Assembly: GCA_963829545.1 (NCBI GenBank)
Contig: CAWHIX010000016.1
Coordinates: 1-64,000, forward strand
Direction of reading: 5' to 3'
DNA: 64,000 bases
Origin: JAXGXJ01 sp963829545
GTDB taxonomy: Bacteria > Actinomycetota > Thermoleophilia > RBG-16-64-13
The notes under the pieces were generated by a model, which was not told the origin of the DNA, ran no database searches, and worked only from the letters and a program-made list of their open reading frames with translations. This document shows, one piece after another, positions 1 through 9,237 of the stretch. Each line of letters begins with the position of its first letter. Position 1 is the first letter of the stretch. The translations under genes were made by a program, and so were the position numbers.

Positions 1-883
1 AAAGGTCGCAAAATTGGTGTTATCGGTGGTGCCGGTGTTGGTAAGACAGTGCTAACCATGGAGCTAATCCACAATATTGCTAAAAGTGGTGGTGGTTTAT
101 CTTTCTTTGCTGGTATTGGTGAGCGTGTTCGTGAGGGTCACGAGCTTTACGAGACTTTGCAAGAGTATGATTTGCTAAAAAATACCTGTATGTTCTTTGG
201 ACAGATGAATGAAAACCCGGCTCAGCGTAGTCTTAATTGGTATTTCGGCCGTGGCTCGGCTGAATATTTCAGGGATGAGCAGGGCAAAGATATATTGTTC
301 TTTGCAGACAACATGTATCGTTTTGTCCAGGCCAAAAACGAGCTAGCCACAATTATGGATCAAATCCCTAACGAGGGTGGTTACCAACCTACTATCTTTT
401 CTGATGTTAAGGTGTTGCAAGATCGCTTAAGTTCTAACGAAAACGGCTCTATAACTAGCGTACAAACCATTTATGTACCAGCCGACGACCTTAGTGACCC
501 AGCAGTGCAAGTAATTCAGCACGAACTGGATTCTATCATCGTCTTAAGTCGTAAAGTTGCCGAGCAAGGTATTAGGCCGGCTGTTGATCTTAAACCAGAC
601 TACCTCTAGCGTGCTTTCGCCAGACATCGTTGGTGATAGGCATTATTTGTTGAGCGTGCAAGTGCAGTCAATTCTTCAAAAATACGACCAATTAAAGGGT
701 ATTATCGCAATTATTGGTGAAAACGAGCTAAGCCCTGTCGATAGGGCCCAATATGCCAAGGCCAAAAAACTCATTCAGTACTTTACTCAGTATATGTTTG
801 TAACCGAAAAGCTAAACGGTGTGCCAGGGGAATATTTTACCAGGGATCAGATGCTTAAAGGCGTAGAAGAGATTGTAGTTTAA
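1..883 (+). CDS. atpD: F1F0 ATP synthase subunit beta (5'-partial, one frameshift)
   Basis: Catalytic beta subunit of the F1 head, which couples proton flow to ATP synthesis or hydrolysis at the membrane. The window opens inside the gene just before the Walker A loop GGAGVGKT, so roughly the first 150 residues are missing. Downstream are the conserved GERVREG stretch, the RPAVD motif and the DELSD-like motif (here NELSPVD), and the C-terminus ends normally in a stop codon. The frame changes once near 585-600, in an AAA run between RPAVD and TTSSVLSP; removing one base restores a continuous beta subunit. The subunit epsilon gene follows 14 bases later, the usual atpD-atpC order. AT-rich codon use matches the first 7.9 kb only. 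Family assignment is secure; the frameshift is most likely a sequencing error. Confidence 0.95.
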
Positions 884-897
884 GGCAAATTTTATCA

Positions 898-1191
898 ATG
901 GCCAAAAAACCAGCAAAACCTAAAGCACCAGCTCATAAAGTTGGTGATAAATTTCACTTAAAAGTATATTCACCGTTTAAAGTTTACTTTGAAGGCGATA
1001 TAGAAAGCGTATCAGCAGTTAACGATACTGGCCCTTTTGATATTTTGGCAGGGCATCACAATTTTATTACCCTGCTCAACCCTTGTGATTTAGTGATAAG
1101 AGTTAGCGGTGCAAAAGACGAAGTCATAACCATAACCCGCGGTATTATGCAAGTTAAATCAGATGATGTAGTTGTTTTTTTAGATGTTTAA
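898..1191 (+). CDS. atpC: F1F0 ATP synthase subunit epsilon, short form
   Basis: Epsilon subunit of the F1 central stalk, which links the gamma rotor to the membrane c-ring. The 97-residue product has a Lys/Pro-rich N-terminal tail of about 15 residues and then the beta-sandwich domain, with the hallmark motif GPFDILAGHHNFI and a terminal strand around ITRGIMQVKSDDVVVFLD. It stops straight after this domain. The two-helix C-terminal hairpin found in most epsilon subunits (about 135 residues), which inhibits ATP hydrolysis, is therefore absent. Reduced subunits of this kind fit a Patescibacteria-type genome. It lies 14 bases after atpD and is convergent with the next gene, with only one base between the two ends. 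Confidence 0.93.
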   Translation: MAKKPAKPKAPAHKVGDKFHLKVYSPFKVYFEGDIESVSAVNDTGPFDILAGHHNFITLLNPCDLVIRVSGAKDEVITITRGIMQVKSDDVVVFLDV

Positions 1192-1192
1192 T

Positions 1193-2215
1193 CTATAGCA
1201 ATGTAGTTAAACGAACAGCTGTACCTGCCGCTGTTGCCAGCACATTTAGCTTAATGGCGAATCCGGATGTAGAAATTTCATCGTTACATAAAATCCTCGA
1301 TTCCAGCACAAGCTGACCAACTGGCGTAATAACTACGTGAGGTGTCTGCATTAAAGCGATTTGCAAAAGTAACTCTTGCTAATGTCCACGCAAAACGATG
1401 ATCCAAAGCTAAACTTACGGTGCCAGCAGTATCGCTGCCACTAATAGAGACAGTCCCTGCCACCATCAGCCCGAAACTCTACTGGTGTTCCACCGCCAGC
1501 ATCAATGTGCCTATTTACGACTAAATCTCTGATTTAGTATTAAATTATCTACACTAATAGTTGGTGCAGATAATGTTCCACCAAAACTACCGCTACCTCC
1601 TACAGATAAGTTTTTTTGCACGGTCATAGTACCTTGTACGGCGCCATTGCCGGCGACAGATAGGTTATTGGCAACTTGTACGTTTTCAAATGCACTAGTA
1701 CCAGATACAGTAATACCCGGTAAACTCAAGGTCCCGCCTACTCTTATCGAGCCTGCCACATCCAAGCTGTCCCTTACTAATACTCGGCCATTAAATACTG
1801 CATTAGAGGCAATTGTTAGAGTTTGTTTAGAATCACCAACCGTAGTGTCGTTATTCTTTAGGTTTTTTAAATCTTCGGCAGTTAATGTTTGGCCAGTAAT
1901 ATTGCTATCTTCAACAGCAGTCTTACTTGCCCTAAAACTGGCAAACGTCGCAATACCTGCTAGTAAAATAACTAATATAAATAAAAGTAAGTAAATATTA
2001 AATTTACCAACTACTGCCTGAACTTTTTGAGCAATCGATTTTTTAGGTTTAACATGCTTGTCTTCATCTTGAGGGCTAACAACACCAGGCCCTTGGCCTG
2101 GGTCTAAACTTTCACCACCAGTGTTCATCGGCGTAACTGTTGGTTGTTGTTGAACAGTCTCGGTAGCCTCTAGCGAGTCATCGTTTGGGTCTAATGAGTT
2201 TTGTTTATTATCCAT
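1193..2215 (-). CDS. Membrane-anchored beta-repeat surface protein (three apparent frameshifts)
   Basis: Read on the minus strand, the product has a hydrophilic N-terminus of about 80 residues, one membrane segment at about residues 82-105 and then a long region of short Gly/Ser/Val repeats such as NLSVGGSGSFGGTLS, suggesting a beta-helical stalk. The reading frame breaks near 1500, 1465 and 1330. Bridging these recovers a C-terminal domain containing RHIDAGGGTP, GTVSISGSDTAGTV and TPHVVITPVG, ending at the stop at 1193-1195. I associate this C-terminal domain with Saccharibacteria-type surface proteins, from memory and not from a search. The reconstructed length is about 340 residues. Function is unknown; a cell-surface structural or adhesive role is inference. 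It is divergent from the gene at 2331. Confidence 0.7.
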
Positions 2216-2231
2216 AAATCTATTGTTAGCA

Positions 2232-2318
2232 TAAGCGCTAAATAATTAGTTTTACTATACTATACTTTCTTGATTAAGCGCTACCAGTTTGCATAATATA
2301 GGCAAAAAGTTCTAAAAT
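2232..2318. promoter_or_regulatory. Divergent promoter region with a repeated TAAGCGCTA element
   Basis: The 115-base gap between the divergent genes at 2215 and 2331 is very AT-rich. For the rightward gene a -35-like TTGCAT (2289-2294) and a -10 TAAAAT (2313-2318) are 18 bases apart. For the leftward gene TATAGT-type hexamers lie around 2255-2266. The near-palindromic 9-mer TAAGCGCTA occurs at 2232-2240 and again at 2275-2283, 43 bases apart, which is about four helical turns and would suit a paired operator. Confidence 0.45.
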
Positions 2319-2330
2319 ATACCTTGAACT

Positions 2331-3099
2331 ATGAGGCAATTCAAACAAACAGTGGTGCGTCTAATTACTATTAGCACAGTTGTGGCTTTTATATGTGCTC
2401 CTATGCTTATTGTTCAAATTGCTCAAGCGGCGCCTACTTATGTTTCGCCAAATTATGGGGTGGACGAAGTATTTATGGGTGCTGGTGGTTTAAATGATGC
2501 TAGTTCACTTAATTATCGAGCGCGGGCTAGTTTGGGTGATTTAACTGTTGGTAACACTAGCAGCGCTCTTTATCAGGCATATGGTGGTTTTACCACTACA
2601 CCAGATCCTTATATTGAATTTATAGTCACTGGCGGGAACATTGATTTAGGTTATTTGTCAGAAACAGAAACTAAATACACCACAGGCACCTTTTTTGTAA
2701 AAACATACCTCGCAGAGGGTTATCAAGTAGTTACTGCTTCAGATCCACCACATTTGGTAAGTGCACCTACTACTTACGTCTTTCCGACCAACAACACACC
2801 CACACCCCTACTATGGTACTGAACAATTTGGTATTAATTTAGTCACAAATACCAATCCTGCTAATGTTGGTGCAGATCCTATACAATTGCCAGACTCTCT
2901 TATAGTTACGGGCAAGTAGATGATGCCTACGACAATCCCGATCTTTATAAATACACTAAAGGTGATAGAGTTGCTTATCAGCAATAAAAGCAGTGGCATT
3001 ACCGAATTTACAATAACGTATATATATAATATCAACGACATAACACCAGCTGGTGAGTATGTCTTTAATCATATTCTCGTAGCAACATCTACCTATTGA
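2331..3099 (+). CDS. Secreted surface protein of unknown function (frameshifted)
   Basis: The product starts with a basic N-terminus and a signal peptide ending at a likely AQA cleavage site near residue 34. It continues with polar, Thr/Asn/Gly-rich sequence that looks beta-rich. The frame breaks near 2810, 2900 and 2975; following it gives GTEQFGINLVTNTNP, the tail ITEFTITYIYN and a stop at 3097-3099, for about 256 residues. The segments GTEQFGINL and PAGEYVFNHILVA resemble the C-terminal parts of the three downstream surface proteins (for example KTQFGINL and PPGIYNTVILYVA at 6650-6890), so all four probably share a related C-terminal beta domain. No known family is recognised; secretion is supported by the signal peptide. 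Confidence 0.65.
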
Positions 3100-3103
3100 C
3101 AAG

Positions 3104-3112
3104 TTATCCACA
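3104..3112 (+). promoter_or_regulatory. Perfect DnaA-box 9-mer TTATCCACA
   Basis: The sequence matches the canonical DnaA box exactly and lies 5 bases after the stop of the preceding gene and 90 bases before the next one. A second copy, inverted, is at 4435-4443. Two boxes with no origin genes nearby do not make an origin; a regulatory site or chance in AT-rich DNA are both possible. Confidence 0.4.
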
Positions 3113-3127
3113 GTTTTTAAAAAGTAC

Positions 3128-3156
3128 TTGCATAACTGTCAATTAACTGATAGATT
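3128..3156 (+). promoter_or_regulatory. Sigma-70-type promoter for the 3202 gene
   Basis: TTGCAT at 3128-3133 and TAGATT at 3151-3156 are separated by 17 bases. The same -35 variant, TTGCAT, is seen before the 2331 gene. A purine-rich ribosome site (AAAGGGG) lies just before the ATG at 3202. Confidence 0.45.
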
Positions 3157-3201
3157 ACAAGCATTAGCACCTTAAACAAAAACAACAAATAAAGGGGTAA
3201 T

Positions 3202-4418
3202 ATGAAAAAAGATAATATTCGTGGCGTACGAGCTATTTACGCCATATTGGTACTAGGTCTAGTGGCCGCTGTGGCTTTGCCAATGTTTGACATAGGTAAG
3301 GCCAGTGCTGCAACACTTGTCTCGCGCAGTATAAAAATGAGCAACTCAGCCCCAGGGGCAACAGCTGTAGATTATGAAGTTACATTCACACCTTCAGCTC
3401 ACACCTCTCAAGGGCTCGTGTTGGAATTTTGTAACAACAGCCCTCTGAATGGAGAGGCTTGTACAGATACAGCTGGTACCGTCCCAGACGGAGACACAGC
3501 TGGTGAAGTGCCTTGCCAGACGTTACCGTATCAGGTGGTGGTGGTGGTTGGGCCGTCTCGGCAGCAGCCGGCGATGCCAATACTTGGATTTTTACAAATA
3601 CTGGTGTTGCATGGACAGCCACATCAAAAACTTTAACAATTAGTGGCATTACTAATCCTTCCAATGTAGGTCCTGATGGTACTTTCTATGCCAGGCTTTA
3701 TAGCTATACTGCCTCAGGTACAGCTGAAGCCTATACATCAATTGTCCCCGGCGCTTACACGGATTTCGGTGGCTTTGCTATGAGTACGGCCGATTTTGAC
3801 TCTAACAGCTAAAGTACAAGAAAGATTAACATTTTGTGTTTACACAGGTGCGACTGTTCCTCTGGTGCTACTGGTCTCGTGCTTGGTGACACACTCATTG
3901 GTGGTGTTCTAGACGAGTCTGTGCTTACGCCAATGCCGATACCAAATTTGACATTAAATCAAATGCCGTCGGCGGTGTAGTGATACGAGCTAAAACTTGG
4001 TCGACTACAGGTCATTCCCTAAAGTCTGGGGCACTAATACAATTGCTTCTTTGAAGCCCCAGCAACAAGTGCTCCCGGTACAGAACAATTCGGCTTCTGT
4101 GTTGCTGGTGGTACAGGAGCAGGTGGAGCAGGTTATATAGCTGCCAGAAACGCCATACAATGGCACCACTGGTGGTGGTTCAGGTTGCACTAAAAGCAAC
4201 AACAACTGGCGTATATGCGGGACCGAATCGTTTGCCTTGTTAAACGATGGTGCCACTACAGGAACAGCTTCAACTTCGGTGATGATATAGCCAATAGCGG
4301 CGGCGCTCCATTAGCTTTAGCAGACGGGCAACTGAACTTTCTTGCCAACATTAATGTTCTAACTGAGCCTGGTGTCTACACCACCTCAATAGGTTTAATC
4401 GCAACCGGAACATTTTAA
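3202..4418 (+). CDS. Secreted surface protein, copy A of a tandem pair (frameshifted)
   Basis: The product begins with a positively charged stretch and a signal peptide (GLVAAVALPMFDIGKASA, cleavage near residue 36), followed by a mature protein starting ATLVSRSIKMSNSAPGA. The frame breaks several times (near 3510, 3805, 3850, 3915, 4040-4120 and 4280), but the same segments are seen in order in copy B, which makes the bridged model convincing. The segments are a first beta-rich domain, the LTAKVQERLTFCVYTG segment, a Cys-containing EQFGFCVAGG segment and the C-terminal ADGQLNFLANINV domain ending GLIATGTF. Reconstructed length is about 405 residues. No catalytic motif is visible. A beta-sandwich adhesin or S-layer-like role is inference. 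The two copies are nearly identical at the 3' end. Confidence 0.65.
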
Positions 4419-4434
4419 GAAAATATTAACAGAT

Positions 4435-4443
4435 TGTGGATAA
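4435..4443 (-). promoter_or_regulatory. Second DnaA-box 9-mer (inverted)
   Basis: TGTGGATAA is the reverse complement of TTATCCACA and sits 16 bases after the stop of copy A, overlapping the start of the terminator hairpin. Together with the box at 3104 it brackets the 3202-4418 gene. Confidence 0.35.
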
Positions 4444-4480
4444 GTCGGCTACGTCATATTGACATAGCCGACTTATTTGT
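4440..4480 (+). terminator. Intrinsic terminator after copy A
   Basis: A perfect 12-base stem, ATAAGTCGGCTA with TAGCCGACTTAT, encloses a 13-base loop and runs straight into a T-rich tract. Because it is nearly symmetrical it could also act on the other strand. Confidence 0.75.
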
Positions 4481-4488
4481 TGTATAAA
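4459..4488 (+). promoter_or_regulatory. Promoter of copy B, embedded in the terminator
   Basis: TTGACA (4459-4464) and TATAAA (4483-4488) are 18 bases apart. The -35 element lies in the terminator loop, so the end of copy A transcription and the start of copy B transcription share the same DNA. Confidence 0.5.
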
Positions 4489-4537
4489 TAAGTGGCAATA
4501 TCAAAAATAAAAACAATCAACAACAAAAGGAGAATTC

Positions 4538-5760
4538 GTGAAAACACTAACGTTGCGCGGGCAGCGTAATTGTTTGCACTAATAGCAGTAGGTCTAGTGG
4601 CCGCTGTGGCTTTGCCAATGTTTAACATAGGTAAAGCCAGTGCTGCAACACTTAGCACGCGCAGTATAAAAATGAGCAACTCGGCCCCAGGGGCAACAGC
4701 TGTAGATTATGAAGTCACATTCACACCCTCAGCTCATACCTCACAAGGGCTTGTGTTGGAGTTTTGTGATAACAGCCCTCTGGAGCGGTGAATCTTGTAC
4801 AGCTACACCTGGTACTGACGTCCCAGACGGAGACACTAGCTGGTAGGCCTTGCCAGACGTTACCGTATCTGGCGGTGGTGGTGGTTGGTCTGTTTCGGCA
4901 GCAGCTGGTGACGCCAATACTTGGATTTTTGAAAATGCTGGTGTTGCATGGACAGTACCACATCAAAAACTTTAACAATTAGTGGCATTGTTAACCCAAC
5001 TGATGTACCGCTAATGGTACTTTCTATGCCAGGATTTATAGCTACACTAACGTCAGGCAACAGCTGAAGCCTATACTTCAGCTGCCCCTGGCGCCACACA
5101 GACTTCGGTGGCTTTGCTATGAGTACGGCGAGATTTTGACTCTAACAGCTAAAGTACAAGAAAGATTAACATTCTGTGTTTATACAGGTGGTGACTGTTC
5201 CTCTGGTGCTACTGGTCTCGTGCTGGGTGACACACTCATCGGTGGTGTTCTAGACGAGGCGGTAGCTTACGCCAATGCCGATGCCAAATTTGATATTAAA
5301 TCAAATGCCGTTGGCGGTGTAGTGATACGAGCTAAGACTTGGGCGGCTACCGGCCATTCCCTAAAGTCTGGGGCCACTAATACAATTACTTCTTTGAATG
5401 CCCCAGCAACAAGTGCTCCCGGGACAGAGCAATTTGGCTTCTGTGTCGCTGGTGGTACCGGGCTGGTGGAGCTGGATCTATAGTTGCCGCAAACAATACA
5501 ATGGCACCACTGGTGGTGGTTCAGGTTGCACAAAAGCAACAACTACTGGCGCGTATGTCGGAACCGAATCATTTGCCTTGTTAAACGATGGTGCCACTAC
5601 CGGAACAGCTTCAACTTACGGAGATGATATAGCCAATAGCGGCGGCGCTCCATTAGCTTTAGCAGACGGACAACTGAACTTTCTCGCCAACATTAATGTT
5701 CTAACTGAGCCTGGTGTCTACACCACCTCAATAGGTTTAATCGCAACCGGAACATTTTAA
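4538..5760 (+). CDS. Secreted surface protein, copy B of a tandem pair (frameshifted)
   Basis: A GTG start at 4538 follows an AAAAGGAG ribosome site; the frame is lost after about 10 codons (near 4570) and regained in the signal peptide GLVAAVALPMFNIGKASA. The mature protein follows copy A segment by segment: SIKMSNSAPGATAVDYEVTF, the Gly-rich turn, LTAKVQERLTFCVYTG, EQFGFCVAGG and the C-terminus ADGQLNFLANINV...GLIATGTF. Further frame breaks lie near 4790, 4850, 4960, 5010-5060, 5130 and 5460. The offset between matching positions in the two copies is about 1.34 kb, so this is a tandem duplication. Nucleotide similarity is high throughout and close to identity in the last ~150 bases. Function is unknown; export is supported by the signal sequence. 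Confidence 0.65.
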
Positions 5761-5781
5761 TTAAAGTATTTTTGATATTGC

Positions 5782-5804
5782 ACATTAGAGCTAATGTTTT
5801 ATTT
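5782..5804 (+). terminator. Intrinsic terminator after copy B
   Basis: ACATTA and TAATGT pair around a GAGC loop and are followed by TTTATTT. It lies about 20 bases after the copy B stop codon. Confidence 0.6.
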
Positions 5805-5828
5805 ACGATGAATTTGGACAAAAAACGT

Positions 5829-5837
5829 TGCTATAAT
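5829..5837 (+). promoter_or_regulatory. Extended -10 promoter (TGCTATAAT) for a near-leaderless gene
   Basis: TATAAT is preceded by TG one base upstream, a classic extended -10. It ends only 10 bases before the ATG at 5848, so the transcript would carry a leader of just a few bases. No ribosome site is visible. Confidence 0.55.
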
Positions 5838-5847
5838 AGATTGCGAT

Positions 5848-6899
5848 ATGCACAAACTAAAACAGCTAAAACATAGCCTAAAATATACTACAACAGCACT
5901 CCTGGTGTTAGCCGGAGTGCTGTTTAGTGTCAATGTTCGGGCTGATATATTAGCAAACCGAAGTTTGACAATTTCGGATAGTAGAGCAGGGGTTTTCGGA
6001 GTCACTTATTTGATAAGTTTTGACAGATTAAATAATGATTTAATAGGTTCATTTGAACTAGAAATCTGTGGCAATGATCCATTCCCAGGCACGCCATTGT
6101 ACCATACCTAATGGTTTCGGTTTTGATTCAAGTACAATAATCAATCAAACTGGAATCACGGATTTTTCAATAAGTCCGTTATCTACACCAAACAAACTTA
6201 TATTTACTAGAACACCAAGTGTGGAACCAGGCGGTAGTATGGGTATCGAAATAGGTAATGTGACAAAATCCATCAAGTGTTGGGTCATATTTTGCGCGTT
6301 TAAGGACATTTGCAAGTGATGATGGAAGTGGAGTTGCAACTGATGCAAGTGGACTAGCTTTTTCGATAACTATTCCTTTAGGCTTATCTACCGAAGTTCC
6401 TCCCTATTTGTTGTTTTGTGTTGCAAAAGACATACCAGGTCTTTCCTGCGCCCTGGCACAAGGTAACTTTGTTGATTTAGGAGAATTATCATCAACTAAC
6501 GCAAATTCTGGCTATTCTCAAATGTTAGTCATCACCAACGCGGAGCAGGGTTATAATATAAGCATTGTAGGTACACCACCTACGTCTGGTAATAATGTTA
6601 TTAGCCCCATCACTACGATTGAAAATTCTCAACCTGGTAAAACTCAGTTTGGTATTAATTTAAGGGCCAACAGTATACCCAATATTGGTCAAGATCCGAT
6701 AGGGATTGGACTATCTTGGCCGACTGCAAACTATAATATACCCAATAACTATAGGTTTGTTAGCGGCGAGTCCTTAGTAAATTTTCCAAATCCTGACCTC
6801 CGTAAATTTACCGTATCTTATATTGTAAATAGGCGCGCTAATCAACCCCCGGGAATTTATAATACTGTAATCTTGTATGTAGCATTGGCAACCTTTTAA
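5848..6899 (+). CDS. Secreted surface protein related to its neighbours (frameshifted)
   Basis: A basic N-terminus and signal peptide (cleavage near residue 32, after NVRA) lead into a mature protein starting DILANRSLTISDSRAGV, which parallels the TLVSRSIKMSNSAPGA start of copies A and B. Frame breaks near 6090 and 6275 separate segments that join naturally: GNVTNPSSVGSYFARLRTF, then a Ser/Thr-rich region and the C-terminal domain beginning near VDLGELSSTNANSGYSQ and ending PPGIYNTVILYVALATF. The reconstructed protein is about 350 residues. It looks like a diverged third member of the family formed by 3202 and 4538. No enzymatic motif is visible; surface exposure is inferred from the signal peptide. 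Confidence 0.65.
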
Positions 6900-6907
6900 A
6901 ATAAATT

Positions 6908-6935
6908 TTGTTTTAGAGCCAAATAACTTTATAAT
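6908..6935 (+). promoter_or_regulatory. Promoter for the 6977 gene
   Basis: TATAAT at 6930-6935, with TTGTTT at 6908-6913 16 bases upstream. A GAGGGA ribosome site precedes the ATG at 6977. Confidence 0.45.
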
Positions 6936-6976
6936 CTTGTTAAGTAGTAAACATAAGCAAATAAAATGAGGGACAA

Positions 6977-7926
6977 ATGAGAATTAAAAAGTTATTAATA
7001 TCCATTTTGGTGGCTGCAGTATTTAGCATTACCCATGACGTCATCTACACTAAATGGAGTAAATGCACAAAATGTACAAGCTCCAGGAAATGGATTCCAA
7101 ATATCCCCAGTAAGATATGAAATGACGTTGAGCAAAGGTAGCACAGGAGGTAGTGCAGCTAGACGTGACGAATCCTACAAAGGCTTCCATTAATGCCAGC
7201 GTGGTTGTAAATGACTTTGAGCCTAACAAAAATGAAACGGGTGAGCCGAAGATATTATTTGATCCATCAACGGCTGTAGTAAGTAATAGTTTTAAAACAA
7301 TAGCATCCTCAGTCAAAGAAATAACAATACCCGCAGGTGCAAAAGTTAGGATACCTGTAACAGTTACTATTCCAAAAAATGGTTCAGCGGGTGGATATTA
7401 TGGTGCAGTCAGGGTGGTTCCAAACAATAAAGCTGATAAAAATGTTTCACTTGCAGCAAGTGTCGGTACAATTTTTTTGGTTACTGTGCCTGGCAACTAA
7501 CTGAACAACTTCAACTTATACAATTTCTGCTGCAAAAAACGGCAGTAACGGGTAGTTTCTTCATCAATTCGGGAAATAAGTATCGTTACAAGGTTAAAAA
7601 ATACAGGCAATATACACGTTAAGCCATTTGGTAAGATCCAGATAATAAATCAGACGGGCAAACTAGTACAAGAAATTGAATTCAATGACACAATCCCAAA
7701 AGGCAATATATTACCTAATAGCACTCGAAAATTTGACAGATAAATTAAAAGATCAAAAATGGTTAGGGAGATATACTAGTTGCTAATTTAGGATATGGTA
7801 GCAGTGGTAGTTTAATTACAGCTAAAACATATTTTTAGGTAATTCCTATGTGGTTTGTAATCGTTGCAGTATTATTACTTATTGCCATAATTATCGGTGC
7901 ATTTTTGATTTATCGTAAGTACAAAC
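6977..7926 (+). CDS. WxL-type / DUF916-like secreted protein with C-terminal membrane anchor (frameshifted, truncated at a junction)
   Basis: The N-terminus has a signal peptide (MRIKKLLISILVAAVFSIT). After a frame change near 7030 the sequence reads SPVRYEMTLSKGS and then an immunoglobulin-like domain with LDVTNPTKASINASVVV, PAGAKVRIPVTVTIPKNG and GGYYGAVRVVP. The motif order resembles the peptidoglycan-binding DUF916 domain of WxL-associated proteins. More frame breaks lie at 7500-7800. The last segment is one hydrophobic helix (residues from MWFVIVAVLLLIAIIIGAF) followed by YRKYKLR, the usual stop-transfer end. The AT-rich sequence ends there without its own stop codon, so the true C-terminus is lost at the junction near 7925. 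Family call is moderate; topology is clear. Confidence 0.6.
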
Positions 7927-7940
7927 TGCGACCCACTCAC
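7915..7940. other. Abrupt composition break: probable chimeric assembly junction
   Basis: Left of about 7925 the sequence is AT-rich; right of it G/C dominates every third codon position for the remaining 56 kb. The break falls at the C-terminal end of one gene and inside the 5' part of another, on the same strand. No integrase, insertion sequence, inverted repeat or tRNA marks it. Confidence 0.85.
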
Positions 7941-8746
7941 CCAAGTCGTGACCTGGCTGCAGGGCTTTCCCGACCGGGAGTCCATCGCGCCCGACCATCA
8001 GCCCTCCGTCGCCAACGCCTATCGCCTGCAGATCGTGGCAGGGCAGAGCGACGGCCGCTACTACCCGCTGGCCGAGGTGACCCGGGCGCAGAGCGTGGGG
8101 ATGCTCTACGAAGCCTCTCTTCAAGACGCCCCAGCCGCTGGCGACGCCACCCGTGCCCGTCCCGACCTCTCCCGGCTATGCGGCCGCGAGTGTGGGAAGT
8201 CGGGGTCCGCACGTGCTCTGGATCGAGCAACGGCTGTCTGAACTCACATATAGGCCCGGGACCGTCGACGGGGTCTTCGACGAGCGTACCCGTAGCGCGG
8301 TCATCGCCTTCCAGAAATGGGAGGGTCTGAGCCGGGACGGAGCAGTGGGGCAGGGAACATGGACGCGGCTGACGACGGCCGTGCGGCCGGTGCCGCGCCA
8401 GAGCGGCTCGGGCATCTGGATCGAGGTGAGTCTGGCCAAGCAGGTGTTCCTGTACGTGCAGAACGGCACGGTCACAAGGACCCTGCCCACGTCCACCGGA
8501 AGGGATTTCACCTATCGCTCTGCACCCTACACCGTCCAGAGGAAGCCCTATGCCGACGGACCTCGCTACCGGGCGCTCTACATCAACCCGGGATACGTGC
8601 TCGCCATCCATGGCTATCCCTCGGTCCCGACCTATCCGGCCAGCGACGGCTGCATCCGCCTGCCCATGTGGGAGATGGACGCCCTCAGGGCGAACGACAG
8701 ATCCGATCCCATGATCCCCGACGGCACCAAGGTGTACATCAGATGA
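7935..8746 (+). CDS. SLH / peptidoglycan-binding / L,D-transpeptidase protein (5'-truncated, one frameshift)
   Basis: Wall enzyme that would cross-link peptidoglycan outside the cell. The first ~65 visible residues form an SLH repeat (TWLQGFPDRE, then GRYYPLAEVTRAQ). After a frame change near 8135 comes a Pro-rich linker and a PG_binding_1 domain (LGSRGPHVLWIEQRL-like, with GTVDGVFDERTRSAVIAFQ). The C-terminal YkuD domain has the catalytic signature HGYPSVPTYPASDGCIRLP, with the His and the nucleophilic Cys of SxGC(I/V)R both present. The 5' end, including any signal peptide, is missing because the AT-rich block begins there. A 3-domain exported transpeptidase is typical of Gram-positive lineages. 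Confidence 0.88.
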
Positions 8747-8831
8747 CGAGCGCCGGCCGTCTTCTTCCATTACAGTAGAAGCGTGGTCGCATGGTGAGCG
8801 GAGCACGGACGCGCCAAGGATAGGAGGCCAC

Positions 8832-9237
8832 ATGGTAGAGAAATGGTACGCAGCAAGGACGAGTGGCGGCGCCTGCTGCCACTCGACCGTTATCAGGTCC
8901 TGTTCGAGAACGGGACCGAGCCGGCCTTCAGCAACGAGTACGACGAGTTCTGGGAGAAGGGGACCTACGCGTGCTACGCGTGCGAGTTGCCCTTGTTCAG
9001 CTCAGAGGCGAAGTTCCACTCCGGTACCGGGTGGCCCAGTTTCTGGCAGCCCATTTCGCCGGATGCCGTTGAGGACACGAGGACCGCTCCTTCTTCATGA
9101 GTCGCACGGCCGTGTCGTGTGCGCGCTGCGGGGGACATCTGGGTCACGTCTTCAACGACGGTCCGCCGCCTACCGGACAACGCTATTGCATGAACTCTGC
9201 CTCACTCAAGTTCGTCCCGGACAAGGAGGGCGCGTAG
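8832..9237 (+). CDS. msrB: Peptide-methionine (R)-S-oxide reductase (two apparent frameshifts)
   Basis: Reduces methionine-R-sulfoxide in oxidised proteins with thioredoxin. An AGGAGG site lies just before ATG 8832; after four codons one indel moves the frame to MVRSKDEWRRLLPLDRYQV, matching the usual MsrB N-terminus. Two zinc-binding CxxC pairs are visible (CYACELPLF and CARCGGHLGHVF), with the substrate motif HSGTGWPSF between them. A second indel near 9083 precedes SFFMSRTAVSCARCGG. The resolving region RYCMNSASLKF carries the catalytic Cys and the stop follows at 9235-9237. Reconstructed length is about 134 residues, normal for a single-domain MsrB. Confidence 0.9.

Noticed and set aside
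3104..4443. A replication origin defined by the two DnaA boxes
   Set aside because: There is no dnaA, dnaN, gyrase gene or DnaA-box cluster nearby, and only two boxes are seen.
7937..8833. A 298-codon minus-strand frame over the L,D-transpeptidase
   Set aside because: The plus strand encodes SLH, PG-binding and YkuD domains with catalytic residues; the minus frame is Arg/Gly-rich without motifs.
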